The notes beneath the pieces are model-generated. The model saw only the letters and a program-made list of their open reading frames with translations, was not told the origin of the DNA and did no database searches. A stretch of DNA of 64,000 nucleotides from positions 1,236,001-1,300,000 of the forward strand of contig CP103031.1 in NCBI GenBank assembly GCA_024752435.1, given 5' to 3'. Source of the DNA: Allantophomopsis cytisporea (taxonomy: Eukaryota > Ascomycota > Leotiomycetes > Phacidiales > Phacidiaceae). The stretch's first letter is position 1. The number at the start of each line of letters is the position of its first letter. A program made the translations under genes and the position numbers. This document shows positions 24,018-34,353 of this stretch, piece by piece.

Positions 24018-27000
24018 TCAGTATCCTCGTCTCTGATCTCTATGCTCCAAGCCCCTCTCCTTACGTCTCTCTTTCTTCCTCTCGACCTTCTTTCTCTTAT
24101 CCTTTCCAAACTTTTCTGGTGCGCTGACGGCATCAATTCTTCTCTTCATTGTTCTCTGATTTCTTCTTGCTTTTACAGCTTCTCTAACCTTCAACAGCTC
24201 TTTGGTGTATTCAGCGGTACCACAAGTCTTTTGCAAAACCGACATGATCTCTGTAGCAGAAGCCTTGATAGCTTCGTAGTTGGTCTTGAAGAGATCATCT
24301 GTGGAATATGGTGTCGGAATAGATGGGTCTGTCAAGTTGTGAAGTGGGAGCAAAATAGTTTGTAGTGAGCCTGATAGTGTTTCCGCAGGCAATTTGCTAG
24401 AAAGGAGATGAATCAATTGCAGTGCTGAAGTCTTTGGAATGAGACCTGGTGCCCTTGGTGGAGATGTTTCTTTGCGCAGGATGAACGAAAGTCTTGCAAA
24501 CAAGAATTGCAAGGCTGTCTTTTGCTCAGGCTCATCAACATCATCCTCATTCTCAGATTCTGCGCCATCCTCGGTCTTTCCAGATCTGTATTTGACGTCA
24601 TTGATAGCAGCACATCTGCCAAGGAAGAAGAGGTTCTTGACTGCTTCATTGGCAAGTAAGTCTGAAAGTCCTGGAGTCTTAAAAATACTGACTGTGCGCC
24701 AAATGAGTTCTGAGATATCCTCGTCGCGAAGTTTAAGGCCATGAGAGCCTGCAAGAGGCAGACCTTCCAGACCGGTTTCCGCATTGTTTCGACCAAAATC
24801 GGCGAAGTAAACACCGAAGAGTCTAGCAGAGGAATGCTTGACCCAGGCATGCGGATATGATAAACATGAAGCAGCTGCCTTCCAAAGATTGGCGGCTTTC
24901 TTCGCAAACATCACGGCTGGGAAATTGGTGCACATAACCGCGCTTAGTTGTAACGCTGAGTATATGAGCTCCCAGTCAGATTCTTCGCTGTCAATTGCGG
25001 CAGTCTGGAGCGCTTGAACAATGCTCTCCGTTAGCATGGCCACATCAGAGACATCGTTGCCACCCTGAACTTCATAGTAGAATCCATAGCTTTGAAGGGC
25101 AAGGCGCATAACAGAAGGTTTGTCGGTCTGCTCTGCCCATGATCTCAGTAAGTTGAGGAAAGTCTGTGTTCTTTCCTTATCAGCCTTCTTGAAAATCTCC
25201 TTTATGACTTCTCCAGCAGCCATTCTGCATTTCTCGATCTCGTCGTTGACCAATACCATAATTAGAGGTACGAAACATGTAGCAGCCACTTCTTGTACAA
25301 AGTCACTCGAGGACTTAGAGAGCAGGAGATGTATGACCTCAAGAATTGAAAGACGACCTCCTTCACGCTCATATTGAAGGTTTGCAACAATGAAGTTCAA
25401 TTGTTTAGACCAACGATTCCTCTTCTGAGGGTACTCGCGAAGGAACTGGAAATAAGCACCACGCGCAAGATCTCTAGTATCCTTATCATTGTTGGTGACC
25501 ATGATCGTACCCGTATAATCCAGAATATCATACACAACTGCAGTCTCAATCTTAGCATCGAGAACAGCTCGAAGGAAATTGAAGGTAACATGGCGGCGTT
25601 CTGGATCCGTCATATCCTCCTTGAGCCTATCAAGCAGCTGGTCGACAGAAGTGTCCTTGATTTGAACATCGCGACGATCTCGAAGGACGACTGAGATAAG
25701 CTTGAGAGCAGCTTGGGATATATCCGAGGTCGTAGTAGATGATGCCGCAATACTCTTCGTAGCTTCAGCAGCACCAAGGCGGAATAAAGTAGTGCTCTCC
25801 TCGGCAACCTTGAATGGAACTTTAACAATGGTCGTCAGAAGTTTGAAAGCGGCAACTTTCACCTCCTCTTCTCCTTGTGCCAAAGCGTCGCCGATAATGG
25901 GCACAAAGCCTGAAAGATTGGCTGAAGTGCGGAGATGGTCATACTTCTTGATAACAGCCCTTAGAACATCAAATGCAAATCTTACAAGCTTGTATGTGTG
26001 TACAGTGGTGGCTCCTCGATTTCCACTCTTCTTGGCGCCTTTCTGTACCAAATACTTCTTAAGCCTGTAGTCATCCTTGACCTTAGCCTGTGGCTTCGCA
26101 ATGTTGTATACATCTTGGATAACCTCGTAGCAGAAGATCAGACTATCGCGGCTTTGGACAGAAGCATTCTTTAACAGGCCAGTACTGATACGGTTGAGAA
26201 GTTCGTCAATCTTTCTGACCATTCGGATATTGAGCTTCTCTTTTAGCAGAACTTGTATCGGTCTGACGAGATCTGTCAGACGACTTAAGGTAGCAGTTTT
26301 CGCGATAAGTTCCATGGAGTCATGACTTTTGCTGCTCTTCACTTCGCGCATTTTGCTGATGTATTCCTCGGCATCCTTTTCTTGACCAGTGGCACCAAAG
26401 ATGTCATCCATGATGATGGCCACAATAGAGGGCAGACAATAGTCCAAGTCACCAGGAGCATACTCGGGGACAGTAGCTACTAGGATTGAATGCATTGTAT
26501 AGGAGAGTACGTGCAATTGATATCCTCGAGCAAGTGCACCACGCAGCTCCTTCAGAACGAAACCAACACAAGATGGGCCCAGCAATACACAGATCTTGAC
26601 GAGAGTGTCACGAGTCATATCACGAGACTCTTGCGCTTTACTCCTGAGAATATGACAAATGTCTGTAAGTACCGCTGGCAACCTTTCGGCAAGCTGTTCC
26701 TGTGGCAACAACTTCAAGAGTCTAACGAGAATAACGGCTACTGGTACACGAAGACTGACTGTCGACTCGTCTTTGTCGTGAAGGTACTTCTGCAATGGTG
26801 GGATAATGTTGGTAGTAAGATCGTCAGCGAGCTTGCTTTGTTTTGGCATTGTCTTTGCCAAGGTAGAGCGCTTGGTGATATCAATAGATTGGTCAATGTC
26901 CATGGCCTCTGCTTCATCTCCAGACTTTGGAATCTCCGCAGCTAAAGCAAGTGCATCAATAACTCTGCCAAGAAGCTTGATTATCTGTTTCTCGAGCTCT

Positions 27001-30000
27001 GGTTTCCCAGAAATATAACCGATAAATCGTCTTAGCATAGCCCTGTATTGAGGCCACTCGAGAGAGGCCGCAAGAATGCCAACAGTTGTCGTAGTCTCGG
27101 CAGCAAGGTTATGAGCGTCATTTCCTTCGGCTCGATCGAAAATGAAATGCTCTATTAATGGGATGAAGAAGTGACTAACGTTTTTGCTGCTGAGTTCGCA
27201 CCTTTCGGAAGCAGCTGCCAGTTGACCCAGAGCGCTAGACTGACGTCCTTTTCCTGCAGCAATGATGTTGTTGAAGAAAGAGGACTCCAGCTCATCATCA
27301 CCCTTCAAAAGACCAGTCATGTCACTGACTTCAGACCATGTTGGGAAAGTTCTCACGAGGTGTGCCATAACTTTCAAGTATTCACGACGGATAACTTCAG
27401 ATGGCTCACGAACTCCACTATACAACGCAGGAATCAGGACATCAGAGAGCAAAGTGCGGAAAGCTGCATCATCAGAAGTATCGGTTGCGCTTCCAGCAGT
27501 ATCGATGAAGCGGCAGATGGAATCGGAGGAATTTGTTGACAGAATACCGAATTCTTCATCGTGCTTGATGTAAAACAAGGCATTATAAAGCAGCGGTGTC
27601 CACTGGTGGGCCGTAAATGGTACCTCCCTATCTTTGTTGATCTCATTGAATGCTTTCAGGCGTCGATCGTAATCCGGTTCGTCCAGTCTTGTTCCTGAGA
27701 ATGAGTTGAGCTCTGTGCATAACGCAGCGACATCGGCTAAGATGGGATCATTTCGAGAATAGACAAGCAAAACCTTCGACAATACCTCACGACTTCTTCG
27801 ATCTTTAAAGAAGCCAAAAAGCGATGTCACAGTACTGTATACACGATCCTTTAATTTGGGATCTTCTTGAAGATCGTAGAGAGGAACGAAGTGTTGAAGA
27901 ACAAGCAACAAACCGCCCTTAGTTTTAGGGCTAACACGTCTGGAAGGTTGATCCAGGAGGAAAATGGAAACATCGACCAGATTTTGTGCCTGAGTAGATC
28001 CAGAGACAAATGGTGCGAGTTCTGAAACCGTGGTAACGCAAGCTTCGAGCAAATCTTTGCTAAGGTCTTGTTGGCCACGGAGCACACCACCAATATGAGT
28101 CAGGAACATGTCCATATTAGGGCTAAGAAGATCCTCCATGACTCTTGGAATGACCTTCTGGGACTCGGCTTCATCATCCCCAGCAATCTTCAAGACGTTT
28201 CGGATGATGTTCAATGCAAAGAGCTTTACTGAATCTTTGGATGTTTGAGGGACCAAACATTCGGCAACTTTGCTAAGTATACGCTTATCCTGGGAAAGAA
28301 ACATTACAGTCTTGTAGGATGCAGACCATGTGGAGATGAGTTGAAGGAGTCCAGACGTCCCCTGAGCAGTCTCGATAGGTAACTTCTCCAGTCTTGGACT
28401 TACCAGCTCATCAGTGATGAGACCGATGTAAGAAGACCACTCGAAGTCGACAGAGTTAGTGAACATTAGAATCAAGCACTTGAAGCCAGTCTGTCGAATG
28501 ACTTTGAGCATAGAAACCTGACTAACGACATTGGAATCGTCTTCATCTTGGTTGCTCTGGTGTGTAAGCTGTTTCGACGCCCAGACCATACAGTAAAGTA
28601 TAGCCTCAATGAGACTATGAGTAAAGGGGGAAGCCTTAGTGCCAAGCTCTTTTAGAACGTCCTCCATCATATGCATGAAACCGACTTGCTTTCTGACACT
28701 GAGAAGTTCCTGATCAAACTTCTCACCCAGAACTACTCCCTCGCTTATAAGATTAAGATCTTTCAGCTCGCCGAGAGCAATATCAAGGAAGCCTCCAATA
28801 TCATGGGCAGTCAGATTTCGCAACACCGTAAGCCTTCTTGCTTCCATTCCTTGCTTTCCACTGGCAGCACCTTTTCGGGAAATTGTGCGACCGTAAAGGA
28901 GTCGCAAAAGAACAGGCATCAGCTCCGGTCTGTGCTCTGGCTGGATGAGCGTTTGACCTTGCAACATGATCGCAAGTTCGTCCTTGAAACGGGCTTCGTC
29001 TAAGAGATTGAGTAGGTTTTCCTGATATGGTCTGATGCTAGGAGACTTCCAAGTGAAGATAGCTTTTAAAGCGGAGCGTTGAATTTCCAGGTCACCATTT
29101 GCGACGAGTGCCAAAATAGCAGCATAAACCTCTTCGGCTCTAAACAAGACTCGAGGATTATTGAAGAGACCAAAGAGATCCAATTGACTCTTCTGGTCTT
29201 TACGAGTCCAATCACTAATGGATTGCTCTGCATCAGCAGACTGCTCATTCTCATCATCACGACTGGCCCATGACAAGAACATGGGCACAAGCTGGCGCGA
29301 CTTCTTTTCTGCTATGTGAGGAGCAGCAGCCAGTACACGAAGTGCTTGACTACGTGCTGTTGCAGGCTTCTCTGGTACGAGCTCTTGGGCTTTTTCGAAT
29401 CTTCCAAGCATTAAATTCTGTGCTTCCCGGACATTTGAATCCACGTCAGCTGCAAGATTGTTAAGCTGCAAAAGGTTGGAACACTCAAAATCAGTGAGTC
29501 CAGCATTTCTCTCTCTTTCGATATTACGTGCAGATCCATCCCACGCTGCCGAAGGGGTCTCAAGCCATCTGAAGACGAGCTCCGAAACTGCTTCCTCGCC
29601 AAACTTTGTTTCTGCTATAATTTTCAAAGCTGCGCTGGCATCATCCCAGATCTGAGCGAACTTCACAGTAAGCATTCCAAAGCAGAACGAAGGAATAGCC
29701 TTCCGGAGCCAAAATTCATTCCCATATCGAGGGTAGATTGAAGCTAGTTTGCGAATATGCATCGACGAAGATCGTGCTGTCTGAAGATCAAGTGGCGTTT
29801 GTTCGATCATGATCATAGTCGAGAGCCCTTCTGGAGCGGTCCCAGACTTGGATACTTTGAGGTATTCCAGCAAACGTAAGGAAAGCAATCGAAGTTCATG
29901 AGAATGGGACGCCAAGTTTTCGATCAGGGATAGAACCAGAGGGTCCTCTTCTTCTTTAGAATCTAGGTGGGAATCAACAGACTGTTCTATCGGCGTTTGA

Positions 30001-31928
30001 GCACTGATGTATGCAAGCATGGCCTGCAAAAAGTCCGGTAATCGAGAGTATCTAGGTGCTGCAGCACGAAGAAGGGGCTCCAACGAATTGTCCACAATGT
30101 TGGCAGCTTGTGCCATGCGAACGTAGGCGCTGAATCCGCGACCGACTATAAAATGGGCTTCGTGATCAGCAAGAGCTGAAGAAGGACGTAACGCAAGCTT
30201 CAACTTCCGCAATAGAATCTCAGCTATTCTTGCATTAGTAGACGGATGTACAGCTGTGTTTTCGAGGACCTCGAGAAGAGCATAATATTTCGGCAAGCAT
30301 CTATCATGCCACACCTGTGGTCCCTTCTCGTACGAGGCTGGAGACGCTTGTTCTGGGAATGGAGATACTTCTAATTTCTCAAATTTGCTAACAATCTGGT
30401 CCTGCCATGACTGTGGCAAACTGAACTTTTCTCTGCTATTGAATGTACCACCAAGTACTCCTGAAGCAACCATATTCGGCAGAAGAATAAGCAGTGTATC
30501 CTCATTGTGACCATCAGACCAATGGGTAACCAGAAATCTCTGGAAATATGGTAAAACAAGGCTGCGGAACCTCTCTGATTCGACTTGAGCGAAGAGGGAG
30601 CAGAATGTAAGGAATTGGGTTGAAAGAGGATCTTTTGTCAAAGCATCCATCAAGCCAGAGATCACAGGAATCAGAGCGTCCATTGAGGAGTATTGCAGCA
30701 CAATAGAGGTAGTCAAAACGAACGTCCTCCAATTGCGCTCATCATGCTCGCTCTTGAACATTGACGCCTTTGACGTCACTACTTTCATAATTTTGGCCAT
30801 CGCATTGAGCAAAGCTGACCAATCTTGAATCCTTGATCCCATACGGACACCAGCAACAACTCCTATGCAACGAGCGGAAAGCATGAGAGACTTCAGGTTC
30901 CGATTATTGGCATCTTTCTGAAACATGTCCGCGTGCCTCTCGGCTCTCTCGATGACTACATCAACAATGTCTTTGAGGGTTTCCGCATTTGTGTGGTGAA
31001 CCAGACTGGTGAGTACACCACAAATCACATCTTCCCATGGCTTGAAATCTTCAGCATCATCATCGGAAAATTCTAACTCGGACAAAAGACATTCGAATAT
31101 TGATGTTCCAGAAGAATGGATCGTGAATCCGTTGCCCTTGATCGCCTCAGCGAACAGAGTCATCTGTCCATGAAAGTAGAGAACAAACTGCCTTGTATCG
31201 ACCATGGATTCGAGATCCTTTTTGGCATGGCTCACAATGAGTTTCAGGCCTTTTTCCCGATGCGCTGGTGCTCCAGCCTTTTTGATCAAGAAACTCATAG
31301 CCTCCGCAGCAAAGCGAGCAATGTGTTGTTGCTGGCGTTCGCGTCCTAGCAGCGGAGCAACAACATCGTATGTAGGTCGAAGATCCGGAGCCAGGAGTTT
31401 CGAAAGATATTTGAATAAGAATGCTAGACAGGTAAAAGTCCACTCGATAACGTCAACATCTTGAGGCGTTCCAGCAAGAGCGGTAACTAAGGCTAGTGCT
31501 CGCGCATAATGTTTTTCAAATCTCGTCCCCAGATCATGGGCAAAATCAGTCAGCAATGACAATAGTGGCTCTACAGATTCTCTCTCTTTTCGTTCCAGAT
31601 AGGTCGCAAGTAGGTCCATAATTTTATCTTCGAAATGGAGAATTTGTGGCAAGCTATCGCACATGGGCTGGACTTCGTGTGAGAAAGCAATAAAGCCATC
31701 TGACAGATTGAGATCTGACCATCTCTCCAAGCCATTTTTAAAGTATGAAGTCGTTGCTGAGAGGTCTTCAGCATCTAAGTCGTAGCGGCGAACCCGTCGT
31801 AATGGATCGAGAGAGTTGAGTTTTGCGATTTTCGCCGTAAATGACTCCCATCGATGGTTCTTCTGATGAGCGGTGCCCCCCTTGGCCTTCTTCGTCTTGA
31901 CGATCCTCCCGGACGAAGTGGCCGGCAT
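24018..31928 (-). CDS. UTP20: Utp20/DRIM, U3 snoRNP-associated HEAT-repeat protein
   Basis: A single uninterrupted exon encoding 2636 residues, among the longest in the window and of normal length for fungal Utp20. It is almost entirely alpha-helical HEAT/ARM-like repeat sequence with few charged linkers. The strongly basic C-terminal tail (KRRIDAVSAPEKFGKDKRKK followed by ERKKERRKERG) is typical of Utp20 and of nucleolar proteins. The N terminus begins with a short basic stretch before GTAHQKNHRWESFTAKIAKL, the conserved Utp20 start. Utp20 is a component of the small-subunit processome and is needed for 18S rRNA maturation in the nucleolus. The lack of any intron over 7.9 kb is notable beside intron-rich neighbours. 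It is divergent from the CwfJ-domain gene, 288 bp away. Confidence 0.93.
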   Translation of the reverse strand: MPATSSGRIVKTKKAKGGTAHQKNHRWESFTAKIAKLNSLDPLRRVRRYDLDAEDLSATTSYFKNGLERWSDLNLSDGFIAFSHEVQPMCDSLPQILHFEDKIMDLLATYLERKERESVEPLLSLLTDFAHDLGTRFEKHYARALALVTALAGTPQDVDVIEWTFTCLAFLFKYLSKLLAPDLRPTYDVVAPLLGRERQQQHIARFAAEAMSFLIKKAGAPAHREKGLKLIVSHAKKDLESMVDTRQFVLYFHGQMTLFAEAIKGNGFTIHSSGTSIFECLLSELEFSDDDAEDFKPWEDVICGVLTSLVHHTNAETLKDIVDVVIERAERHADMFQKDANNRNLKSLMLSARCIGVVAGVRMGSRIQDWSALLNAMAKIMKVVTSKASMFKSEHDERNWRTFVLTTSIVLQYSSMDALIPVISGLMDALTKDPLSTQFLTFCSLFAQVESERFRSLVLPYFQRFLVTHWSDGHNEDTLLILLPNMVASGVLGGTFNSREKFSLPQSWQDQIVSKFEKLEVSPFPEQASPASYEKGPQVWHDRCLPKYYALLEVLENTAVHPSTNARIAEILLRKLKLALRPSSALADHEAHFIVGRGFSAYVRMAQAANIVDNSLEPLLRAAAPRYSRLPDFLQAMLAYISAQTPIEQSVDSHLDSKEEEDPLVLSLIENLASHSHELRLLSLRLLEYLKVSKSGTAPEGLSTMIMIEQTPLDLQTARSSSMHIRKLASIYPRYGNEFWLRKAIPSFCFGMLTVKFAQIWDDASAALKIIAETKFGEEAVSELVFRWLETPSAAWDGSARNIERERNAGLTDFECSNLLQLNNLAADVDSNVREAQNLMLGRFEKAQELVPEKPATARSQALRVLAAAPHIAEKKSRQLVPMFLSWASRDDENEQSADAEQSISDWTRKDQKSQLDLFGLFNNPRVLFRAEEVYAAILALVANGDLEIQRSALKAIFTWKSPSIRPYQENLLNLLDEARFKDELAIMLQGQTLIQPEHRPELMPVLLRLLYGRTISRKGAASGKQGMEARRLTVLRNLTAHDIGGFLDIALGELKDLNLISEGVVLGEKFDQELLSVRKQVGFMHMMEDVLKELGTKASPFTHSLIEAILYCMVWASKQLTHQSNQDEDDSNVVSQVSMLKVIRQTGFKCLILMFTNSVDFEWSSYIGLITDELVSPRLEKLPIETAQGTSGLLQLISTWSASYKTVMFLSQDKRILSKVAECLVPQTSKDSVKLFALNIIRNVLKIAGDDEAESQKVIPRVMEDLLSPNMDMFLTHIGGVLRGQQDLSKDLLEACVTTVSELAPFVSGSTQAQNLVDVSIFLLDQPSRRVSPKTKGGLLLVLQHFVPLYDLQEDPKLKDRVYSTVTSLFGFFKDRRSREVLSKVLLVYSRNDPILADVAALCTELNSFSGTRLDEPDYDRRLKAFNEINKDREVPFTAHQWTPLLYNALFYIKHDEEFGILSTNSSDSICRFIDTAGSATDTSDDAAFRTLLSDVLIPALYSGVREPSEVIRREYLKVMAHLVRTFPTWSEVSDMTGLLKGDDELESSFFNNIIAAGKGRQSSALGQLAAASERCELSSKNVSHFFIPLIEHFIFDRAEGNDAHNLAAETTTTVGILAASLEWPQYRAMLRRFIGYISGKPELEKQIIKLLGRVIDALALAAEIPKSGDEAEAMDIDQSIDITKRSTLAKTMPKQSKLADDLTTNIIPPLQKYLHDKDESTVSLRVPVAVILVRLLKLLPQEQLAERLPAVLTDICHILRSKAQESRDMTRDTLVKICVLLGPSCVGFVLKELRGALARGYQLHVLSYTMHSILVATVPEYAPGDLDYCLPSIVAIIMDDIFGATGQEKDAEEYISKMREVKSSKSHDSMELIAKTATLSRLTDLVRPIQVLLKEKLNIRMVRKIDELLNRISTGLLKNASVQSRDSLIFCYEVIQDVYNIAKPQAKVKDDYRLKKYLVQKGAKKSGNRGATTVHTYKLVRFAFDVLRAVIKKYDHLRTSANLSGFVPIIGDALAQGEEEVKVAAFKLLTTIVKVPFKVAEESTTLFRLGAAEATKSIAASSTTTSDISQAALKLISVVLRDRRDVQIKDTSVDQLLDRLKEDMTDPERRHVTFNFLRAVLDAKIETAVVYDILDYTGTIMVTNNDKDTRDLARGAYFQFLREYPQKRNRWSKQLNFIVANLQYEREGGRLSILEVIHLLLSKSSSDFVQEVAATCFVPLIMVLVNDEIEKCRMAAGEVIKEIFKKADKERTQTFLNLLRSWAEQTDKPSVMRLALQSYGFYYEVQGGNDVSDVAMLTESIVQALQTAAIDSEESDWELIYSALQLSAVMCTNFPAVMFAKKAANLWKAAASCLSYPHAWVKHSSARLFGVYFADFGRNNAETGLEGLPLAGSHGLKLRDEDISELIWRTVSIFKTPGLSDLLANEAVKNLFFLGRCAAINDVKYRSGKTEDGAESENEDDVDEPEQKTALQFLFARLSFILRKETSPPRAPGLIPKTSALQLIHLLSSKLPAETLSGSLQTILLPLHNLTDPSIPTPYSTDDLFKTNYEAIKASATEIMSVLQKTCGTAEYTKELLKVREAVKARRNQRTMKRRIDAVSAPEKFGKDKRKKVERKKERRKERGLEHRDQRRGY

Positions 31929-32216
31929 TTTGTTGAAGAGTATTAGAAAGTTGAAAATTTATGAAAATACTCTTAAGCAATCTCGAATGGCCGCTCACAT
32001 TTGGGAATTCACAGTTCCACGCTAAGATAAGAGAATTTCCATCTCGCGCTAAGATAAGTAGCTAAATCGCGACCCGGCTTTCAAGCTCCATCGCCAACGT
32101 TCGCTGGGTCATTGAAGTACACACCCACTTACTTACACTTACAACCTATACTCGGACACCTACAATACCTTATATATCTTAAATCGCATGAATCTCTTTG
32201 CGTCAATCATACAACA
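31929..32216. promoter_or_regulatory. Bidirectional promoter UTP20 / CwfJ-domain gene with repeated CGCTAAGATAAG
   Basis: The 288-bp region between two divergent RNA-processing genes contains the 12-mer CGCTAAGATAAG twice, at 32020..32031 and 32047..32058, 27 bp apart in the same orientation. Each copy includes GATAAG, the core recognised by GATA zinc-finger factors. Whether it is a GATA site or another element is not known. Confidence 0.5.
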
Positions 32217-34011
32217 ATGTCGTCCAAAATGTACGTCCTGCACAGTTCATCATACACAGTCGCTTTCATTTAGACCCATTCTCTACGCATGCAATCACCT
32301 TCTGTTATTTATGCATTTTGCTCTTCATACTCTTGCTAACCTATTTGTTGACAGAGCTGTCTTGGGCGACGTCAATGGACAGCTGGCTCCTGTTTTCAAG
32401 AAGCTGGCAACACTACATGCAAAGAACAGTTTCTCTTTCGCAATCATTGCCGGAAATCTTTTTGCGGAGGACGATGAAGCCGTGGCAGATCTGTTGACCG
32501 AGAAGATTGAAGTCCCTTTCCCAACCTACTTCACAGTGGGTACTGCACCTCTACCACCACGGGTGATTGAGAAATTGGAGAAGGAAGAAGATGTGAGCTC
32601 AGCCAGATATTACACATAGATTTAACGCTTATTCATATCTGTCTAGATTTGCTCCAACCTTTACTTCCTTGGAAAGCGATCGACTACGAAGACGTCCGAA
32701 GGGATAAAGATTGTGACTCTAGGTGGCCAATTGGACCCAGAGATTGTAGCCGGATTATCGAAAGACAAGTACTTGCCATTCCATACAACTGGTGATGCGA
32801 AGGCTCTTCTTGGTGCCAATACCGCAGATATACTTCTTACAACTTCATGGCCCGCGAAGATTCGCACCGGTTCCGGCTACTCACTTCCTGCTTCAGCTGT
32901 TGAGCCAATAGGACTTGAGCATATTTCTGAGCTCTGTGCGACGTTAAAACCACGCTATCATTTCTCTGTGTCTCCAGAATTTTTCTACGAGAGAGAACCA
33001 TTTTTCCATGCTGTCGAGAACGCCGGCGATCCTCGGCCCATCACAAGATTTCTTTCGTTGGCTGCACATGATAACGCAAAGAAACAAAAGTTTATGTATG
33101 GATTCAACCTCGTCCCAGGATCTGAACCACCCGCAACAATCCCACCAGGAGCAACAGCATCACCACTGATCGCTAAGAAGCGCGGTCGGGAAGCTCTCGA
33201 TCCATCACCCTTCACACGCTTCTCAACTGAGGGAGGCAATCATCGAAAGCGTCGCAGAAATGGCCCTCCACCAAGACCCGACGAATGTTTCTTCTGTCTT
33301 TCGAATCCAAATCTTGCTCAACACTTGATTTCCTCAATTGGCGACGATGCGTACCTCACGATTGCAAAGGGTCCACTCACGACCTCCACAACCAATGCCT
33401 CATCCGGACTTGACTTCCCAGCGCATGTTCTGATCATCCCGCTTGTTCATTCCTCGACACTTGACCTCATTCCTGACTTAGAAGCAAAGAAAAACACCTT
33501 TGAGGAGATGAACAAGTACAAGTTCGCACTTCAGAACATGGTGGCCAAGCGCAGCGAGGGCAAGCTAGGAGCAGTGACGTATGAGGTCAGCAGAGCCGGT
33601 GGTGTGCACACACACTGGCAGTTCCTTCCGGTCGACATGTCATTCATCTCCAAGGGATTAGTAGAGGCCGCATTCCGCGTTGAAGCCGAGAACCTGAAAT
33701 ACCCAGCTTTCGAAGTTCGCGATCCTGGAATTGACAGCGATGCTGGTGATTTCTTTCGCGCGTGGATCTGGTCTCCTTCCGAGGACAGCGAGATGGATGG
33801 ATCTGTTGATAATGGAAGAACAAAGTGCATCACGCTTCCTATCAGTGACGATTTCCGCTTCGACCTGCAGTTCGGTAGAAAGGTGCTTGCGAAGTTGTTA
33901 GGTTTAGAGAAGAGATTTCAGTGGAGGGATGTGGCACAGAGTGAGGAAGAGGAGAAGAAGGATGTAGCTGCATTCAAGCAAGCGTTTAAGGAGTTTGATT
34001 TCTCTCTCTGA
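32217..34011 (+). CDS. CwfJ-domain protein, CWF19L1/Drn1-like
   Basis: Exons 32217..32230, 32355..32592 and 32647..34011 encode 538 residues. The N-terminal part (MSSKIAVLGDVNGQLAPVF, then FAIIAGNLF) is a metallophosphatase-like fold that has lost obvious metal ligands, as in CWF19L1. The CwfJ C-terminal domain 1 starts at ECFFCLSNPNLAQHL and includes the HIT-like FPAHVLIIPLVHS. Domain 2 has GGVHTHWQFLPV and ends near the C terminus. Yeast Drn1 works with the lariat debranching enzyme Dbr1 in intron turnover; that role is inferred from family. A basic linker (KKRGREALDPSPF and RKRRRNGPP) lies between the two halves. The first exon is only 14 nt. Confidence 0.88.
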
Positions 34012-34353
34012 AATGCCATCAGTGGAGGGGGTTTAGGAAAAGTCTGGCGTTTGGATTGGACATATGATTGCATGGTTTGCGGGTATGGAACTTTCTTTAT
34101 GGGAGTTATCTTCTTCGGACATCTCGATGGGCGGTCATTTTTCAAATTACAAAATTACAAGACGGAAAAGTTAAAGAATATTCCAGCGAACATAGCACAG
34201 CGCGTCTCTTCACATGTTTTTGCCATATTAGGACTTTGAAAAAGAATAAGTTTTGCCAGTTCATTAATAGCGTTGCGTGGGTCGTGAGGGTATCTTTATC
34301 TTCTAAGCAATGCAAAGATCATTCAAACTATGCGAGAGTCAGCAATGCTGGTT
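34012..34353. other. Convergent 3' intergenic region
   Basis: 342 bp between two converging genes, AT-rich. It holds the 3' ends only; no gene seen. Confidence 0.45.
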
